Shown here in pieces: positions 1-9,499 of a DNA stretch of 64,000 nt. The stretch spans positions 868,001 to 932,000 of the forward strand of contig NZ_CP027732.1 in NCBI RefSeq assembly GCF_003852235.1, given 5' to 3'. How positions within the stretch are numbered: position 1 is the first letter of the stretch; the number at the start of each line of letters is the position of its first letter. The notes under the pieces were generated by a model that was not told the DNA's origin, did no database searches, and was given only the letters and a program-made list of their open reading frames with translations. Both the position numbers and the translations under genes were made by a program. The DNA is from Pseudomonas sp. R4-35-07 (GTDB lineage: Bacteria > Pseudomonadota > Gammaproteobacteria > Pseudomonadales > Pseudomonadaceae).

Positions 1-551
1 ATGACGTCGCTTTTTACGTCGAGCCGGGCCTGGGCCTTGGGGCTCACCACCAGGCGCGGCAAGGCGCTGTGCAGGCGGGTGTAGCAGACTTTTCGGAACT
101 GGCTGAACACCTGGAAGTAAGTGCCGGACTTAGTCAACACGCTACCCGGCTGGAAAAACAATTGGTCCAGGTAGCGCTGGAAGGTCACGCCCTGGGCTTC
201 CAACGCCTGGGCCACGGCGGCGTCGCGCCGGCCCTCGTGGATACCGTATTCCTCGTTGACGTGCACCGATTGCACCTTGAGCTCCCGGCACAGCTGGCTC
301 AATACGCCGGGCGCCTGGTCCCAGGTGTCGGCGTGGCGGATCAACAGCGGGATGTTCAGGGCTGCCAGCGCCTGGCTCAGCGCTTGCAGGTTGCGTAGCC
401 AGAAGTCGACCTTGCAGGGCGCGTCATCGTGGGCCAGCCATTGTTGCGGCGTGATCAGGTAAACCGCCGCGACCGGGCCTCGCTGGCTTGCGGCAGCCAG
501 GGCGGTGTTGTCGTGAAGGCGCAGGTCGGTGCGCAGCCAGATCAAGTGCAT
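1..551 (-). CDS. phrB: Deoxyribodipyrimidine photolyase, N-terminal part (runs off the window)
   Basis: Light-driven repair of cyclobutane pyrimidine dimers in DNA. About 183 N-terminal residues are visible, beginning MHLIWLRTDLRLHDNTAL, the usual start of the antenna-chromophore (Rossmann-like) domain of class I photolyases. The FAD-binding catalytic half lies outside the window. The ATG (549-551) directly follows the stop codon of the MerR gene (TAAATG), so the two are almost certainly co-transcribed and translationally coupled. It is the last gene of the probable light-induced operon DUF523-merR-phrB. The family assignment is firm. A cryptochrome-like role cannot be excluded without the C-terminal half. 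Confidence 0.93.
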   Translation of the reverse strand, partial: MHLIWLRTDLRLHDNTALAAASQRGPVAAVYLITPQQWLAHDDAPCKVDFWLRNLQALSQALAALNIPLLIRHADTWDQAPGVLSQLCRELKVQSVHVNEEYGIHEGRRDAAVAQALEAQGVTFQRYLDQLFFQPGSVLTKSGTYFQVFSQFRKVCYTRLHSALPRLVVSPKAQARLDVKSDV

Positions 552-1481
552 TTAGACAATTCCACGCTGGAGCAATATCTGATGGGCCGACAACGGGTCT
601 TCGGCGACGAACACGTCGGGGAGGTCATGGGTGAGTGCGGCCAACTCGGCGTGGTGGATGCGCACCGTGGGGCCGGCAATCAGTATCGGGCAACCAACGC
701 CGGCCAGCAGTTTGGTGAGTGCCGGGACCTGCAGCGCTTTGCTTGAATACAGCAGCACCGCGCGCGGTTGCAGGTGTTCTACCGCCAGGGCCAGTTCGCC
801 GGCGGGCAGCGGCCAGTCGAACACCTCCACCGGGCAGTCGGCGCTGCTGGCCAGCCAGGCGCTGAGCCACAAGTGCGGTTCCAGGAGTAAGTCGGAGTGG
901 TTGACCAGCAGCAACGGGGCGCCGTGGAGTTGACGATTGTTGTGGTAAATCCGCGCGCCAAACTTGCTGCGCAGCCACGACAGGAAAAACACCCGCTCCA
1001 TCTGCGCGCCGAATTGACCCTGCCATTTCTGTTCAAGCTCGCGAAGCAGCGGCAACATCAATTGCTCGCACAGTGTGCGTGGCGGGTAGAGCGCCATGGC
1101 TTGGTTGAAGGCATCGTCGACCCGGCGTTCAGCCAATTCGCCAATGGCAGTGATCAAAGTTTGACGCAAGGCGTGCCATTCATTCTCCATCGGCTCGGGG
1201 TTGGCCTGGGCGGAGTCGATCAAGCCTTTTACCTGGCTGACCGGCACGCCCCGATTGAGCCAGGTGAGGATGGCGTGGATACGCTGCACATGTTCGGCGC
1301 TGAACAACCGATGCCCTTTGGGCGTGCGCTGGGGCACGATCAGGCCGTAGCGGCGTTCCCAGGCGCGCAGGGTCACGGCGTTGACGCCGGTCTGGCGCGC
1401 CACCTCGCGGATCGGTAGCCAGCCATTTTTCAGGGCTTGGGCGATGTCTTCGCCGGTTTCGTCTTGCAGGGCAACGTTCAT
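552..1481 (-). CDS. MerR-family regulator, LitR/CarH-like (class II type, no B12 motif)
   Basis: Transcription factor of 309 residues. An N-terminal MerR winged helix-turn-helix spans about residues 20-90 (WLPIREVARQTGVNAVTLRA, then WERRYG and GHRLFS). A C-terminal region of about 200 residues matches the helical plus B12-fold layout of LitR/CarH. I see no E/DxHxxG cobalamin-ligating motif there, which fits the class II LitR proteins (PplR1 in P. putida, from memory). Those do not bind B12 and get their light input from a separate LOV protein. It sits between the DUF523/DUF1722 gene and phrB, 3 nt after the former, and is probably an autoregulator acting at the TGTACA repeats at 2467-2539. 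No LOV partner gene is seen in the window. Confidence 0.85.
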   Translation of the reverse strand: MNVALQDETGEDIAQALKNGWLPIREVARQTGVNAVTLRAWERRYGLIVPQRTPKGHRLFSAEHVQRIHAILTWLNRGVPVSQVKGLIDSAQANPEPMENEWHALRQTLITAIGELAERRVDDAFNQAMALYPPRTLCEQLMLPLLRELEQKWQGQFGAQMERVFFLSWLRSKFGARIYHNNRQLHGAPLLLVNHSDLLLEPHLWLSAWLASSADCPVEVFDWPLPAGELALAVEHLQPRAVLLYSSKALQVPALTKLLAGVGCPILIAGPTVRIHHAELAALTHDLPDVFVAEDPLSAHQILLQRGIV

Positions 1482-1484
1482 GGC

Positions 1485-2450
1485 TTAGATCGCATTACGC
1501 AGGCTGAGATTTTCCGGGTGCGGTTGCAGGTAGGCCTGCTGCGCAATGTAGCGGTCCGGGTGTTGACGAAAGTGATGCTTGAGCAGGGTAAGCGGTACCA
1601 CCAGAGGCACGATGCCTTGGCGGTATTGGCCGATGATGGTTTGCATTTCCTGCTTGTCGTCGACGCTGATCGACGCCTTGAGGTAGCCGCTAATGTGTTG
1701 CAGCACATTGGTGTGGGTACCGCGGGTGGCGCACCTTTTAAGGCCCGTCATCAGTTCGCAGAAGTAGCAGGTGGCCAACTCGTCGAGGTTGTCATCCTTG
1801 CCCATGGTGCCGAGCAACTGGCCGAGGCTTTTGTAGTGCGCCGGGCTGTGGGCCATCAGCAAGTATTTGTAGCGCGAGTGAAAGGCCAGCAGGCGATGAC
1901 GCGTCAGGCCATCGGCGAGCAGTTGCTGCCAGCTGGCGTAGACAAAAACGCGGGTGAGGAAATTTTCTCGCAATACCGGGTCATTCAGACGGCCGTCTTC
2001 TTCCACCGGCAAGTTGGGATGGCGCGCGCAGAAGGCCTGGGCGTAGATACCGCGCGCCCCGCCATCCACCGGTGCGCCATTCTCACGGTAAACCTTGACC
2101 CGCTCCAGGCCACAGGATGGCGATTTCTGCATAAAGATGTAGCCGCACAGGTCGGTATGTTCACGCGCCATCGCCTGCCCGTATTCATCCAGTGGCTGGG
2201 TCACGTTGAGTTCGCGGTGGACGGTGCCCACGGCCTGGGGATTATCCGCGTCGCCGACCAGGCGAATGGTTTCGCGGGGGATGCCCAGGCCGATTGCGAC
2301 TTCAGGGCACAGCGGCACGTAGTCGAAGTAGTCGGCCAGGGTCTGGCTGCACAATAGGGATTGTTTATGCCCTCCGTTGAAACGCACGTTCTCGCCCAGC
2401 AGGCAGGCACTGATGCCGATCTTGGGTTTCACGGAATGGGGCATGGGCAA
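1485..2450 (-). CDS. DUF523 + DUF1722 protein (YbgA-like)
   Basis: A 321-residue two-domain protein. The N-terminal half (about 1-150) is DUF523, with conserved SACLLGENVRFNGGHK near residue 14 and a cysteine motif KSPSCGLERVKVY near residue 110. The C-terminal half (about 190-310) is DUF1722/YbgA, with HSRYKYLLMAHSP. The biochemical function is not established. In many gammaproteobacteria this gene sits beside phrB, and in P. putida the cluster is reported to be light-inducible (from memory). The conserved cysteines suggest metal or FeS binding, but this is inference. It is the first gene of the operon, starting about 50 nt downstream of the putative promoter at 2500-2527. Confidence 0.88.
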   Translation of the reverse strand: MPMPHSVKPKIGISACLLGENVRFNGGHKQSLLCSQTLADYFDYVPLCPEVAIGLGIPRETIRLVGDADNPQAVGTVHRELNVTQPLDEYGQAMAREHTDLCGYIFMQKSPSCGLERVKVYRENGAPVDGGARGIYAQAFCARHPNLPVEEDGRLNDPVLRENFLTRVFVYASWQQLLADGLTRHRLLAFHSRYKYLLMAHSPAHYKSLGQLLGTMGKDDNLDELATCYFCELMTGLKRCATRGTHTNVLQHISGYLKASISVDDKQEMQTIIGQYRQGIVPLVVPLTLLKHHFRQHPDRYIAQQAYLQPHPENLSLRNAI

Positions 2451-2464
2451 ACCTCTGTGAAATT

Positions 2465-2539
2465 CCTGTACAGGTGAGAATTACTGTACAACTAATTTCA
2501 TCATAGATTTGATCTTGTACAAGTCAATTATTTTGTACA
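2465..2539 (-). promoter_or_regulatory. Two TGTACA-N12-TGTACA direct-repeat operators over the DUF523-merR-phrB promoter
   Basis: Four exact TGTACA hexamers lie in 73 bp: 2467-2472, 2485-2490, 2516-2521 and 2534-2539. They form two pairs, each with an 18-bp period (12-bp spacer). The upstream pair (relative to the operon) overlaps the putative -35 box and the downstream pair lies around +1. LitR/PplR-type regulators are reported to bind direct repeats of this kind (from memory). This arrangement suits repression in the dark by the MerR protein encoded in the operon. The repeats are seen directly. The binding protein is inferred. Confidence 0.75.
2500..2527 (-). promoter_or_regulatory. Putative sigma-70 promoter of the DUF523-merR-phrB operon
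   Basis: On the minus strand a -35 box TTGACT (2522-2527) and a -10 box TATGAT (2500-2505) are separated by 16 nt. The -35 element abuts a TGTACA site and the expected start point lies next to another, so a bound LitR-like dimer would block RNA polymerase. This is the only good promoter-like match in the 105-nt gap. Confidence 0.6.
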
Positions 2540-2555
2540 GGTTTTTTCGCAGGGC

Positions 2556-3784
<1,229 letters not shown>

Positions 3785-3803
3785 CTACGCCGACACCAAT
3801 AGC

Positions 3804-3827
3804 TGTACAATATTGTTTTTTGGTATA
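3804..3827 (-). promoter_or_regulatory. Possible LitR-type operator (TGTACA plus degenerate partner)
   Basis: TGTACA at 3804-3809 is followed exactly 18 bp later by GGTATA (3822-3827), an imperfect version of the same paired spacing seen at 2467-2539. It lies about 50-75 nt upstream of the FAD oxidoreductase, in the gap shared with the divergent epimerase gene. Weak but consistent with common regulation. Confidence 0.4.
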
Positions 3828-3966
3828 AGTTTTGGCGTGCCTGATTGTGTGGCGTGACCTATGGTTAAGCTAAGGCCTGAATGGCCGCCACGCTCGATTA
3901 TTAAATTGATCCCTGCTTATAAAATAGACCAGTGAGCGGCGGCGAACGTTACATGAGGAGCGTCCC

Positions 3967-4866
3967 ATGCATATTTTGCTGACCGGCGGTACCGGCTTGA
4001 TCGGCCGTCAACTGTGCCGGCACTGGCTTGCCCAGGGCCATCGCTTGACCGTGTTGAGCCGCAAACCCGATGCCGTTGCGCGGGTCTGCGGCGCGCAAGT
4101 GGCGGGTGTCGGGCGCTTGCAGGACGTGATCGGCGGCGTCGATGCGGTGGTCAACCTCGCCGGTGCGCCCATCGCCGACCGTCCCTGGACCCACAAACGC
4201 AAGGCTTTGCTGTGGAGCAGCCGCATCAGCCTGACCGAAAGCCTGCTGGCATGGCTGGAAGGCCTCGAGCACAAACCGGCGGTGCTGATCTCCGGGTCTG
4301 CCGTGGGTTGGTATGGCGACGGCGGCGAGCGCGAACTGACTGAAGCATGCGGCCCGGTGCAGGACGATTTCCCCAGCCAGTTGTGTATCGCCTGGGAAGA
4401 AACCGCCGTGCGGGCCGAGGCCCTGGGCATTCGTGTGGTGCTGGTGCGTACCGGCCTGGTGCTGGCGGCCGAGGGCGGCTTTTTGTCGCGCCTGCTGCTG
4501 CCGTTCAAACTGGCGCTGGGCGGGCCGATCGGCAATGGTCGGCAATGGATGCCGTGGGTGCATATTCAGGATCAAATCGCCCTGATTGATTTTCTTCTGC
4601 ACAAGGCTGACGCCAGCGGTCCTTATAATGCCTGCGCGCCACACCCGGTGCGTAACCGCGAATTTGCCCAGACGTTGGGCCAGGTGCTGCACCGCCCGGC
4701 GTTCATGCCGATGCCGGCCTTTGCATTGAGGGTCGGCTTGGGCGAGTTGTCGGGCTTGTTGCTGGGCGGGCAAAAGGCCCTGCCTGAGCGGCTGCTGGCG
4801 GCGGGTTTCACTTTCCAGTTCACTGAGTTGCGTGCGGCCCTGGACGACTTGTCCAGCCGCCTCTAG
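3967..4866 (+). CDS. TIGR01777-family NAD(P)-dependent epimerase (YfcH-like SDR)
   Basis: A 299-residue extended short-chain dehydrogenase. It begins [20 protein letters not shown] with the GxxGxxG nucleotide motif, has the conserved [14 protein letters not shown] stretch near residue 60, and carries the family's C-terminal DUF1731-like region ([13 protein letters not shown]). The substrate is unknown. Some homologues are annotated as cell-division inhibitor SulA, which is not justified by sequence. It lies 14 nt upstream of hemH and is probably co-transcribed with it. A good Shine-Dalgarno (AGGAG) precedes the ATG. Confidence 0.88.
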   Translation: MHILLTGGTGLIGRQLCRHWLAQGHRLTVLSRKPDAVARVCGAQVAGVGRLQDVIGGVDAVVNLAGAPIADRPWTHKRKALLWSSRISLTESLLAWLEGLEHKPAVLISGSAVGWYGDGGERELTEACGPVQDDFPSQLCIAWEETAVRAEALGIRVVLVRTGLVLAAEGGFLSRLLLPFKLALGGPIGNGRQWMPWVHIQDQIALIDFLLHKADASGPYNACAPHPVRNREFAQTLGQVLHRPAFMPMPAFALRVGLGELSGLLLGGQKALPERLLAAGFTFQFTELRAALDDLSSRL

Positions 4867-4880
4867 AGATAGGATGTTGC

Positions 4881-5906
4881 ATGACGGATCACGCGTTGTT
4901 ACTGGTCAACCTGGGCTCACCGGCCTCCACTTCGGTGGCCGATGTGCGCAGCTACCTCAATCAGTTCCTGATGGACCCTTATGTGATCGACCTGCCGTGG
5001 CCGGTGCGTCGCTTGCTGGTGTCGCTGATCCTGATCAAGCGCCCTGAGCAGTCGGCGCATGCCTATGCGTCCATCTGGTGGGAGGAGGGCTCGCCGCTGG
5101 TGGTCCTCAGCCGTCGCCTGCAGCAGCAGATGGCCGCGCAATGGACCCAGGGCCCGGTGGAGCTGGCGATGCGTTATGGCGAGCCTTCGCTTGAAACGGT
5201 GCTGACGCGCCTGGCCGCCCAGGGCATCCAGAAAGTGACCCTGGCGCCGCTGTACCCGCAGTTTGCCGACAGCACCGTGACCACGGTGATCGAGGAAGCC
5301 AGGCGCGTGGTGCGCGACAAGAAACTCAAGGTGCAATTCTCGATCCTGCAGCCGTTCTACGATCAGCCTGAGTACCTCGATGCCTTGGCGGCGAGTGTGC
5401 AGCCGTATGTAGAACAGGATTACGACCACCTGCTGTTGAGTTTCCACGGCTTGCCTGAGCGCCACCTGACCAAGCTCGACCCCACGGGCCAGCATTGCTT
5501 CAAAGACGCTGACTGCTGCCGGAACGCGTCCCCGGAGGTGCTTGCCACCTGCTATCGCGCGCAGTGTTTCAGCGTTGCCCGGGATGTGGCCGCGCGTTTG
5601 GGGTTGCCGGACGGCAAGTGGTCGGTGGCGTTCCAGTCCCGCCTGGGCCGCGCCAAGTGGATCGAACCCTACACTGAGGCGCGTCTTGAGGCGTTAGCGC
5701 AACAAGGCGTGAAGAAACTGCTGGTGATGTGCCCGGCGTTTGTCGCCGATTGCATCGAGACCCTGGAGGAAATCGGTGATCGCGGGCTGGAGCAGTTCCG
5801 TGAGGCGGGAGGCGAAGAGTTGGTGTTGGTGCCCTGCCTGAATGATGACCCGCAATGGGCTGCGGCGCTCAATACCTTGTGTGAACGGGCGCCTGTTTCA
5901 CTGTAA
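4881..5906 (+). CDS. hemH: Ferrochelatase
   Basis: Inserts ferrous iron into protoporphyrin IX, the last step of protoheme synthesis. The 341 residues have the normal bacterial length. It starts [16 protein letters not shown]. The metal-site motif SFHGLPERH has its histidine near residue 189, and the C-terminal [16 protein letters not shown] segment contains the conserved Glu-rich metal path. It follows the epimerase gene by 14 nt. A REPIN lies immediately downstream between hemH and the convergent receptor gene. The neighbouring photolyase cluster is of interest because porphyrins are photosensitisers. Confidence 0.97.
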   Translation: MTDHALLLVNLGSPASTSVADVRSYLNQFLMDPYVIDLPWPVRRLLVSLILIKRPEQSAHAYASIWWEEGSPLVVLSRRLQQQMAAQWTQGPVELAMRYGEPSLETVLTRLAAQGIQKVTLAPLYPQFADSTVTTVIEEARRVVRDKKLKVQFSILQPFYDQPEYLDALAASVQPYVEQDYDHLLLSFHGLPERHLTKLDPTGQHCFKDADCCRNASPEVLATCYRAQCFSVARDVAARLGLPDGKWSVAFQSRLGRAKWIEPYTEARLEALAQQGVKKLLVMCPAFVADCIETLEEIGDRGLEQFREAGGEELVLVPCLNDDPQWAAALNTLCERAPVSL

Positions 5907-5925
5907 TTAAGCCTGCGAATAGCCA

Positions 5926-6018
5926 AATGTGGAGGGGGCTTGCTCCCGATAGCAGGGTGTCAGTCTCAGTATTGCTGATTGATACACCGCTATCGGGAGC
6001 AAGCCCCCTCCCACATTT
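5926..6018. repeat. REPIN 1 (two inverted REP arms)
   Basis: A left arm GTGGAGGGGGCTTGCTCCCG and its reverse complement on the right are separated by a partly palindromic centre that can fold into one long hairpin. It sits between the 3' ends of hemH and the TonB receptor gene and may act as transcript stabiliser or terminator for both. The left arm has one G fewer than the other copies. Confidence 0.9.
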
Positions 6019-6032
6019 AGTACGGCGTTTGC

Positions 6033-8123
6033 TTAGAGATTTAGGGTCAGGCTGAGCGTGAGGTTGCGCGGCTCACCGGGGTTGATCCAGTAGCTGCTGT
6101 AGGACCGCTCGTAATAGTGCTCATCGAACAGGTTGTTGAGGTTCAGGCCCACGGTGACATTTTCCGTCGCCTTGTAATGCGCGAGCAGATCGACGGTGTG
6201 GTAGGCGGGAAGTTCGAAACCTGTGCCCGCTTCACCGGAGCGATCACCGACATAGGTAAACGCCGCCCCCAGGTCCGAACCGCGTAACGCGCCGTCCTGG
6301 AACTCATACACCCCCAACAGACTGCCGCTGCGCTTGGCCACGCCGAGGATGCGGCTGCCCGCTGGAATGGTGTTATCACCCTTGGTCACTTCGGCGTCGA
6401 TGTAGGCGAAAGCGCCGATCACGCGGATGGCGTCGGTGACTTGCCCGGTCAGTTGCAGATCGAACCCCTGGCTGCGTGCCTTGCCCATGGCGCGGTTGGT
6501 GTTGGTCGACGGGTCCAGGGTCAGCACGTTTTCCTTTTCGATATGAAAGGCGGCGAGGGTGGCGCTGAGGCGGTCGTCGAACAGCTCGGTCTTGACTCCA
6601 ACTTCATAACCCACGCCCTCTTCGGGTTTGAAGGTTTTGCCAGTGGCGTCCAGGCCACTGTTGGGTTTGAACGAGGTCGAGGCGTTGGCGAACACGCCGA
6701 TTTCGGGCGTGAGCTGGTAAAGCAGGCCGGCGCGCTGGGTGAGTGCGTCGTGGGTTTGCCGGCTGGGTGGGGCGTTACGGGTGAAGTCGTCGACCGTTTG
6801 TTCGAAATGCTCAAAGCGCGTGCCAATCATGCCGCGCAGGCGGTCGGTGAAGATGATCTGGTCTTGCAGATTCAATGCGTGGCTTTTGGTTTGCTCGAAG
6901 AAGTCGGTGCCGGAGCGTTTGTCGTTGGGTTTGGGCTGGCCGTAGACCGGGTTGTAGAGGTCGATGGGGTAGCTGCCGTCGGTAGAGGTCACGCGTTCCT
7001 GCTTGCGGTAGTCCTCGTATTCGGTGCCCACCAGCAGTTCGTGCTGCCAACTGCCGATATCAATCAGGCCACGCAGTTCCAGCTGGGTGATGCTGTCGTG
7101 CCAACCCATGGAGCGTTCGCGGTAGCGGCGGTTGAGAGTGTGGCCGTCTGCATTCAGCGCACGGCTTTCCGACGCATCGCCCCATAGGCTGCCTTGTTTG
7201 TAGTGGCTGGCCAGGCGCAGTGTCCAGGCGTCGTTGAGGTGATGTTCCAGGGTGGCCTGGATGCGATTGTTGTGGTTGTCGATGTCGCCGTCGTTGGGTT
7301 CGCCGAGGAAGGTGGAGCGTGATACCCCAGGGACGTCGACGATGCCGCGATCGAAGGTCGAGCTGTGGCGCACGAATTCGCTTTCCACCAGCAGGCTGGT
7401 GTCCGGGTTCAGCTGCCAGCTGAACGAAGGCGCGACGAACACGCGCTTACTCTCGACGTGATCACGGAAGCTGTGGTTGTCTTCCACTGCCAGATTCACC
7501 CGTGACAGCACATTGCCCTCGGCGTCCAGCGGTGTGTTGACGTCGAGGGCTGTGCGATAGCGGTCCCAACTGCCGGCACTGGTTTGCAGGGTCGTGAAGG
7601 CTTCCGGCTGGGGCTTCTTGGTGACGATATTTACCGTGCCGCCCGGATCACCACGCCCATACAAACTGGCGGCAGGCCCCTTGAGTACTTCGATGCGTTC
7701 GATATTCGCGGCATCCGGCGTGCTCGGGTAGCCCCGGTTGGCACTGAAGCCATCCTGATAGAACTCCGAGGTGGTGAAGCCGCGTACGCTGTATTCGTAA
7801 AGGGTCAGGCCGCCGAAGTTGTTCTGTTTGGAGACGCCGCCCGCAAACTCTAAAGCGCGTTCCACGCTGGTACTGCCCAGGTCCTTGAGCACCGTGGCGG
7901 GGATCACGCTGATCGATTGCGGGATGTCGCGCAGGGCGGTGTCGGTCTTGGTGGCACTGGCGGAGCGGGTCGCGCGGTAGCCCTGCACCGGGCTGGTCGC
8001 CGACTCATAAGCGTCGGTGGTGACGCTGATGGTGTCCAGTTCCAGGGTGTTTTCTTCGGCGTAGGCGGGGTCCAGCAGCAAGCCCAGGGCCAGGCCGGCC
8101 AGGGGCGCAAACTTTTGAGACGG
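6033..8123 (-). CDS. TonB-dependent siderophore receptor
   Basis: Outer-membrane gated channel for a ferric siderophore. About 696 residues with start MPSQKF at 8123, chosen because GGAA lies 9 nt upstream; the longer frame opens with TTG. It has a signal peptide (LAGLALGLLLDPAYAEE), then a TonB box-like LELDTISVTT. The plug domain (about 50-170) includes RDIPQSISVIP and RIEVLKGPAASLYGRGDPGG, which is diagnostic of the siderophore-receptor subfamily. The beta-barrel ends in LTLSLTLNL. No sigma/anti-sigma pair lies nearby and there is no N-terminal signalling domain, so regulation is more likely direct by Fur. The ligand cannot be told; hydroxamate receptors are of similar size. Confidence 0.93.
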   Translation of the reverse strand, partial: PSQKFAPLAGLALGLLLDPAYAEENTLELDTISVTTDAYESATSPVQGYRATRSASATKTDTALRDIPQSISVIPATVLKDLGSTSVERALEFAGGVSKQNNFGGLTLYEYSVRGFTTSEFYQDGFSANRGYPSTPDAANIERIEVLKGPAASLYGRGDPGGTVNIVTKKPQPEAFTTLQTSAGSWDRYRTALDVNTPLDAEGNVLSRVNLAVEDNHSFRDHVESKRVFVAPSFSWQLNPDTSLLVESEFVRHSSTFDRGIVDVPGVSRSTFLGEPNDGDIDNHNNRIQATLEHHLNDAWTLRLASHYKQGSLWGDASESRALNADGHTLNRRYRERSMGWHDSITQLELRGLIDIGSWQHELLVGTEYEDYRKQERVTSTDGSYPIDLYNPVYGQPKPNDKRSGTDFFEQTKSHALNLQDQIIFTDRLRGMIGTRFEHFEQTVDDFTRNAPPSRQTHDALTQRAGLLYQLTPEIGVFANASTSFKPNSGLDATGKTFKPEEGVGYEVGVKTELFDDRLSATLAAFHIEKENVLTLDPSTNTNRAMGKARSQGFDLQLTGQVTDAIRVIGAFAYIDAEVTKGDNTIPAGSRILGVAKRSGSLLGVYEFQDGALRGSDLGAAFTYVGDRSGEAGTGFELPAYHTVDLLAHYKATENVTVGLNLNNLFDEHYYERSYSSYWINPGEPRNLTLSLTLNL

Positions 8124-8167
8124 CATGATAGAGCGTTCCAATGTCGGTATTGAAACAATATAACATG

Positions 8168-8196
8168 TCTAATGAGATAAATTATTATGTAATATC
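8168..8196 (-). promoter_or_regulatory. AT-rich Fur-box-like sequence upstream of the TonB receptor
   Basis: The segment around AATGAGATAAATTATTATG contains GATAA followed by ATTAT halves resembling a compressed Fur box (GATAAT-N-ATTATC). It lies about 45-75 nt upstream of the chosen start codon, where Fur control of a siderophore receptor would be expected. The match is imperfect. Confidence 0.35.
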
Positions 8197-8237
8197 ATCT
8201 TGCAAGTGCCCGCGAACGGACACCTGGGCGATGCCGC

Positions 8238-9398
8238 TTATTCCTCTTCTTTTACCGGCGCCGTGGCCGGTGGTGGGCGCAGGCCGATTTCCGCCGACAG
8301 CTTGATTTCCTTGCCGTTGCGCATCACCTGGATCGCCACCTTGTCGGTCGGCTTGATCCGCGCCACCTGGTTCATCGACTTGCGGCCATCACCGGCCGGA
8401 GCGCCGTCGATGCTGAGGATCACGTCGCCCAATTGCAGGCCGGCTTTCTGCGCCGGGCCGTCGCGGAAGATCCCCGCGACCACGATGCCAGGGCGCCCGG
8501 TCAGGTCGAACGACTCGGCCAGTTCCTTGGTCAAGGGTTGCACTTCAATGCCCAGCCAGCCACGAATCACCTGGCCGTGCTCGATGATCGACTTCATCAC
8601 CTCCATCGCCAGCTTTACCGGGATCGCAAAGCCGATGCCCTGGGAGCCGCCGGACTTGGAGAAAATCGCCGTGTTGATTCCCGTGAGGTTGCCATTGGCA
8701 TCCACCAGCGCGCCGCCGGAGTTGCCGGGGTTGATCGCCGCGTCGGTCTGGATGAAGTCTTCGTAGCTGTTAAGGCCCAGCTGGTTACGCCCGGTGGCGC
8801 TGATGATGCCCATGGTCACCGTCTGGCCAACGCCGAACGGGTTGCCGATGGCCAGCGCCACGTCGCCTACGCGCAGGCCATCGGAGCGGCCGAGGGTGAT
8901 CGAGGGAAGGTTCGTCAGGTCGATTTTCAGTACCGCAAGATCGGTTTCCGGATCGCTGCCCACGACGCGGGCCAGGGTCTCGCGGCCGTCACGCAGGGCC
9001 ACCACGATCTGGTCGGCGCCGGTGGTCACGTGATTGTTGGTGAGGATGTAGCCTTCGGGGCTCATGATCACCCCGGAACCGAGGCTCGATTCCATGCGGC
9101 GTTGCTTGGGCCCGTTGTCACCGAAGTAGCGGCGAAACTGCGGGTCTTCGAACAAGGGATGCGCCGGCTTGTTGATGACCTTGGTGGTGTACAGGTTGAC
9201 CACGGCAGGGGCGGCGATGGTCACGGCGTCCGCATAGGTCACCGGGCCTTGCACCACGGTGCTGGTTTGCGGAGCCTGTTGCAGGTTCACATCAAGGCTG
9301 GGCAGGCCAACCCACTGTGGATAACGCTGAATGATCAGCATCGCGATCAGCACGCCAGCCAGCAATGGCCATCCAAAAAAACGCAGCGCCTTGAGCAT
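8238..9398 (-). CDS. algW: DegS-type periplasmic serine protease AlgW
   Basis: Envelope-stress protease that starts the cleavage of the anti-sigma factor MucA and so releases AlgU. About 386 residues. One N-terminal transmembrane anchor (FFGWPLLAGVLIAMLII) is followed by a trypsin-like domain with a complete triad: His near 123 (TNNHVTTG), Asp near 153 (DPETDLAVLKI) and Ser near 227 (NPGNSGGAL). A single PDZ domain (about 270-370) follows. One PDZ plus a membrane anchor separates it from MucD/DegP. The neighbouring Nif3-like gene and cysD-cysNC are the same as around algW in P. aeruginosa (from memory). The ATG at 9398 is preferred over the TTG one codon earlier. Confidence 0.94.
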   Translation of the reverse strand: MLKALRFFGWPLLAGVLIAMLIIQRYPQWVGLPSLDVNLQQAPQTSTVVQGPVTYADAVTIAAPAVVNLYTTKVINKPAHPLFEDPQFRRYFGDNGPKQRRMESSLGSGVIMSPEGYILTNNHVTTGADQIVVALRDGRETLARVVGSDPETDLAVLKIDLTNLPSITLGRSDGLRVGDVALAIGNPFGVGQTVTMGIISATGRNQLGLNSYEDFIQTDAAINPGNSGGALVDANGNLTGINTAIFSKSGGSQGIGFAIPVKLAMEVMKSIIEHGQVIRGWLGIEVQPLTKELAESFDLTGRPGIVVAGIFRDGPAQKAGLQLGDVILSIDGAPAGDGRKSMNQVARIKPTDKVAIQVMRNGKEIKLSAEIGLRPPPATAPVKEEE

Positions 9399-9499
9399 CA
9401 AGTAAGTCCTGACAGGTTGCAGGGGGCGCGGGAGCGCCCATAATGACGCGCATTATACGAGGCTGCGACGCCAGCGAACGGGATATTTAGGAGTCTTTT

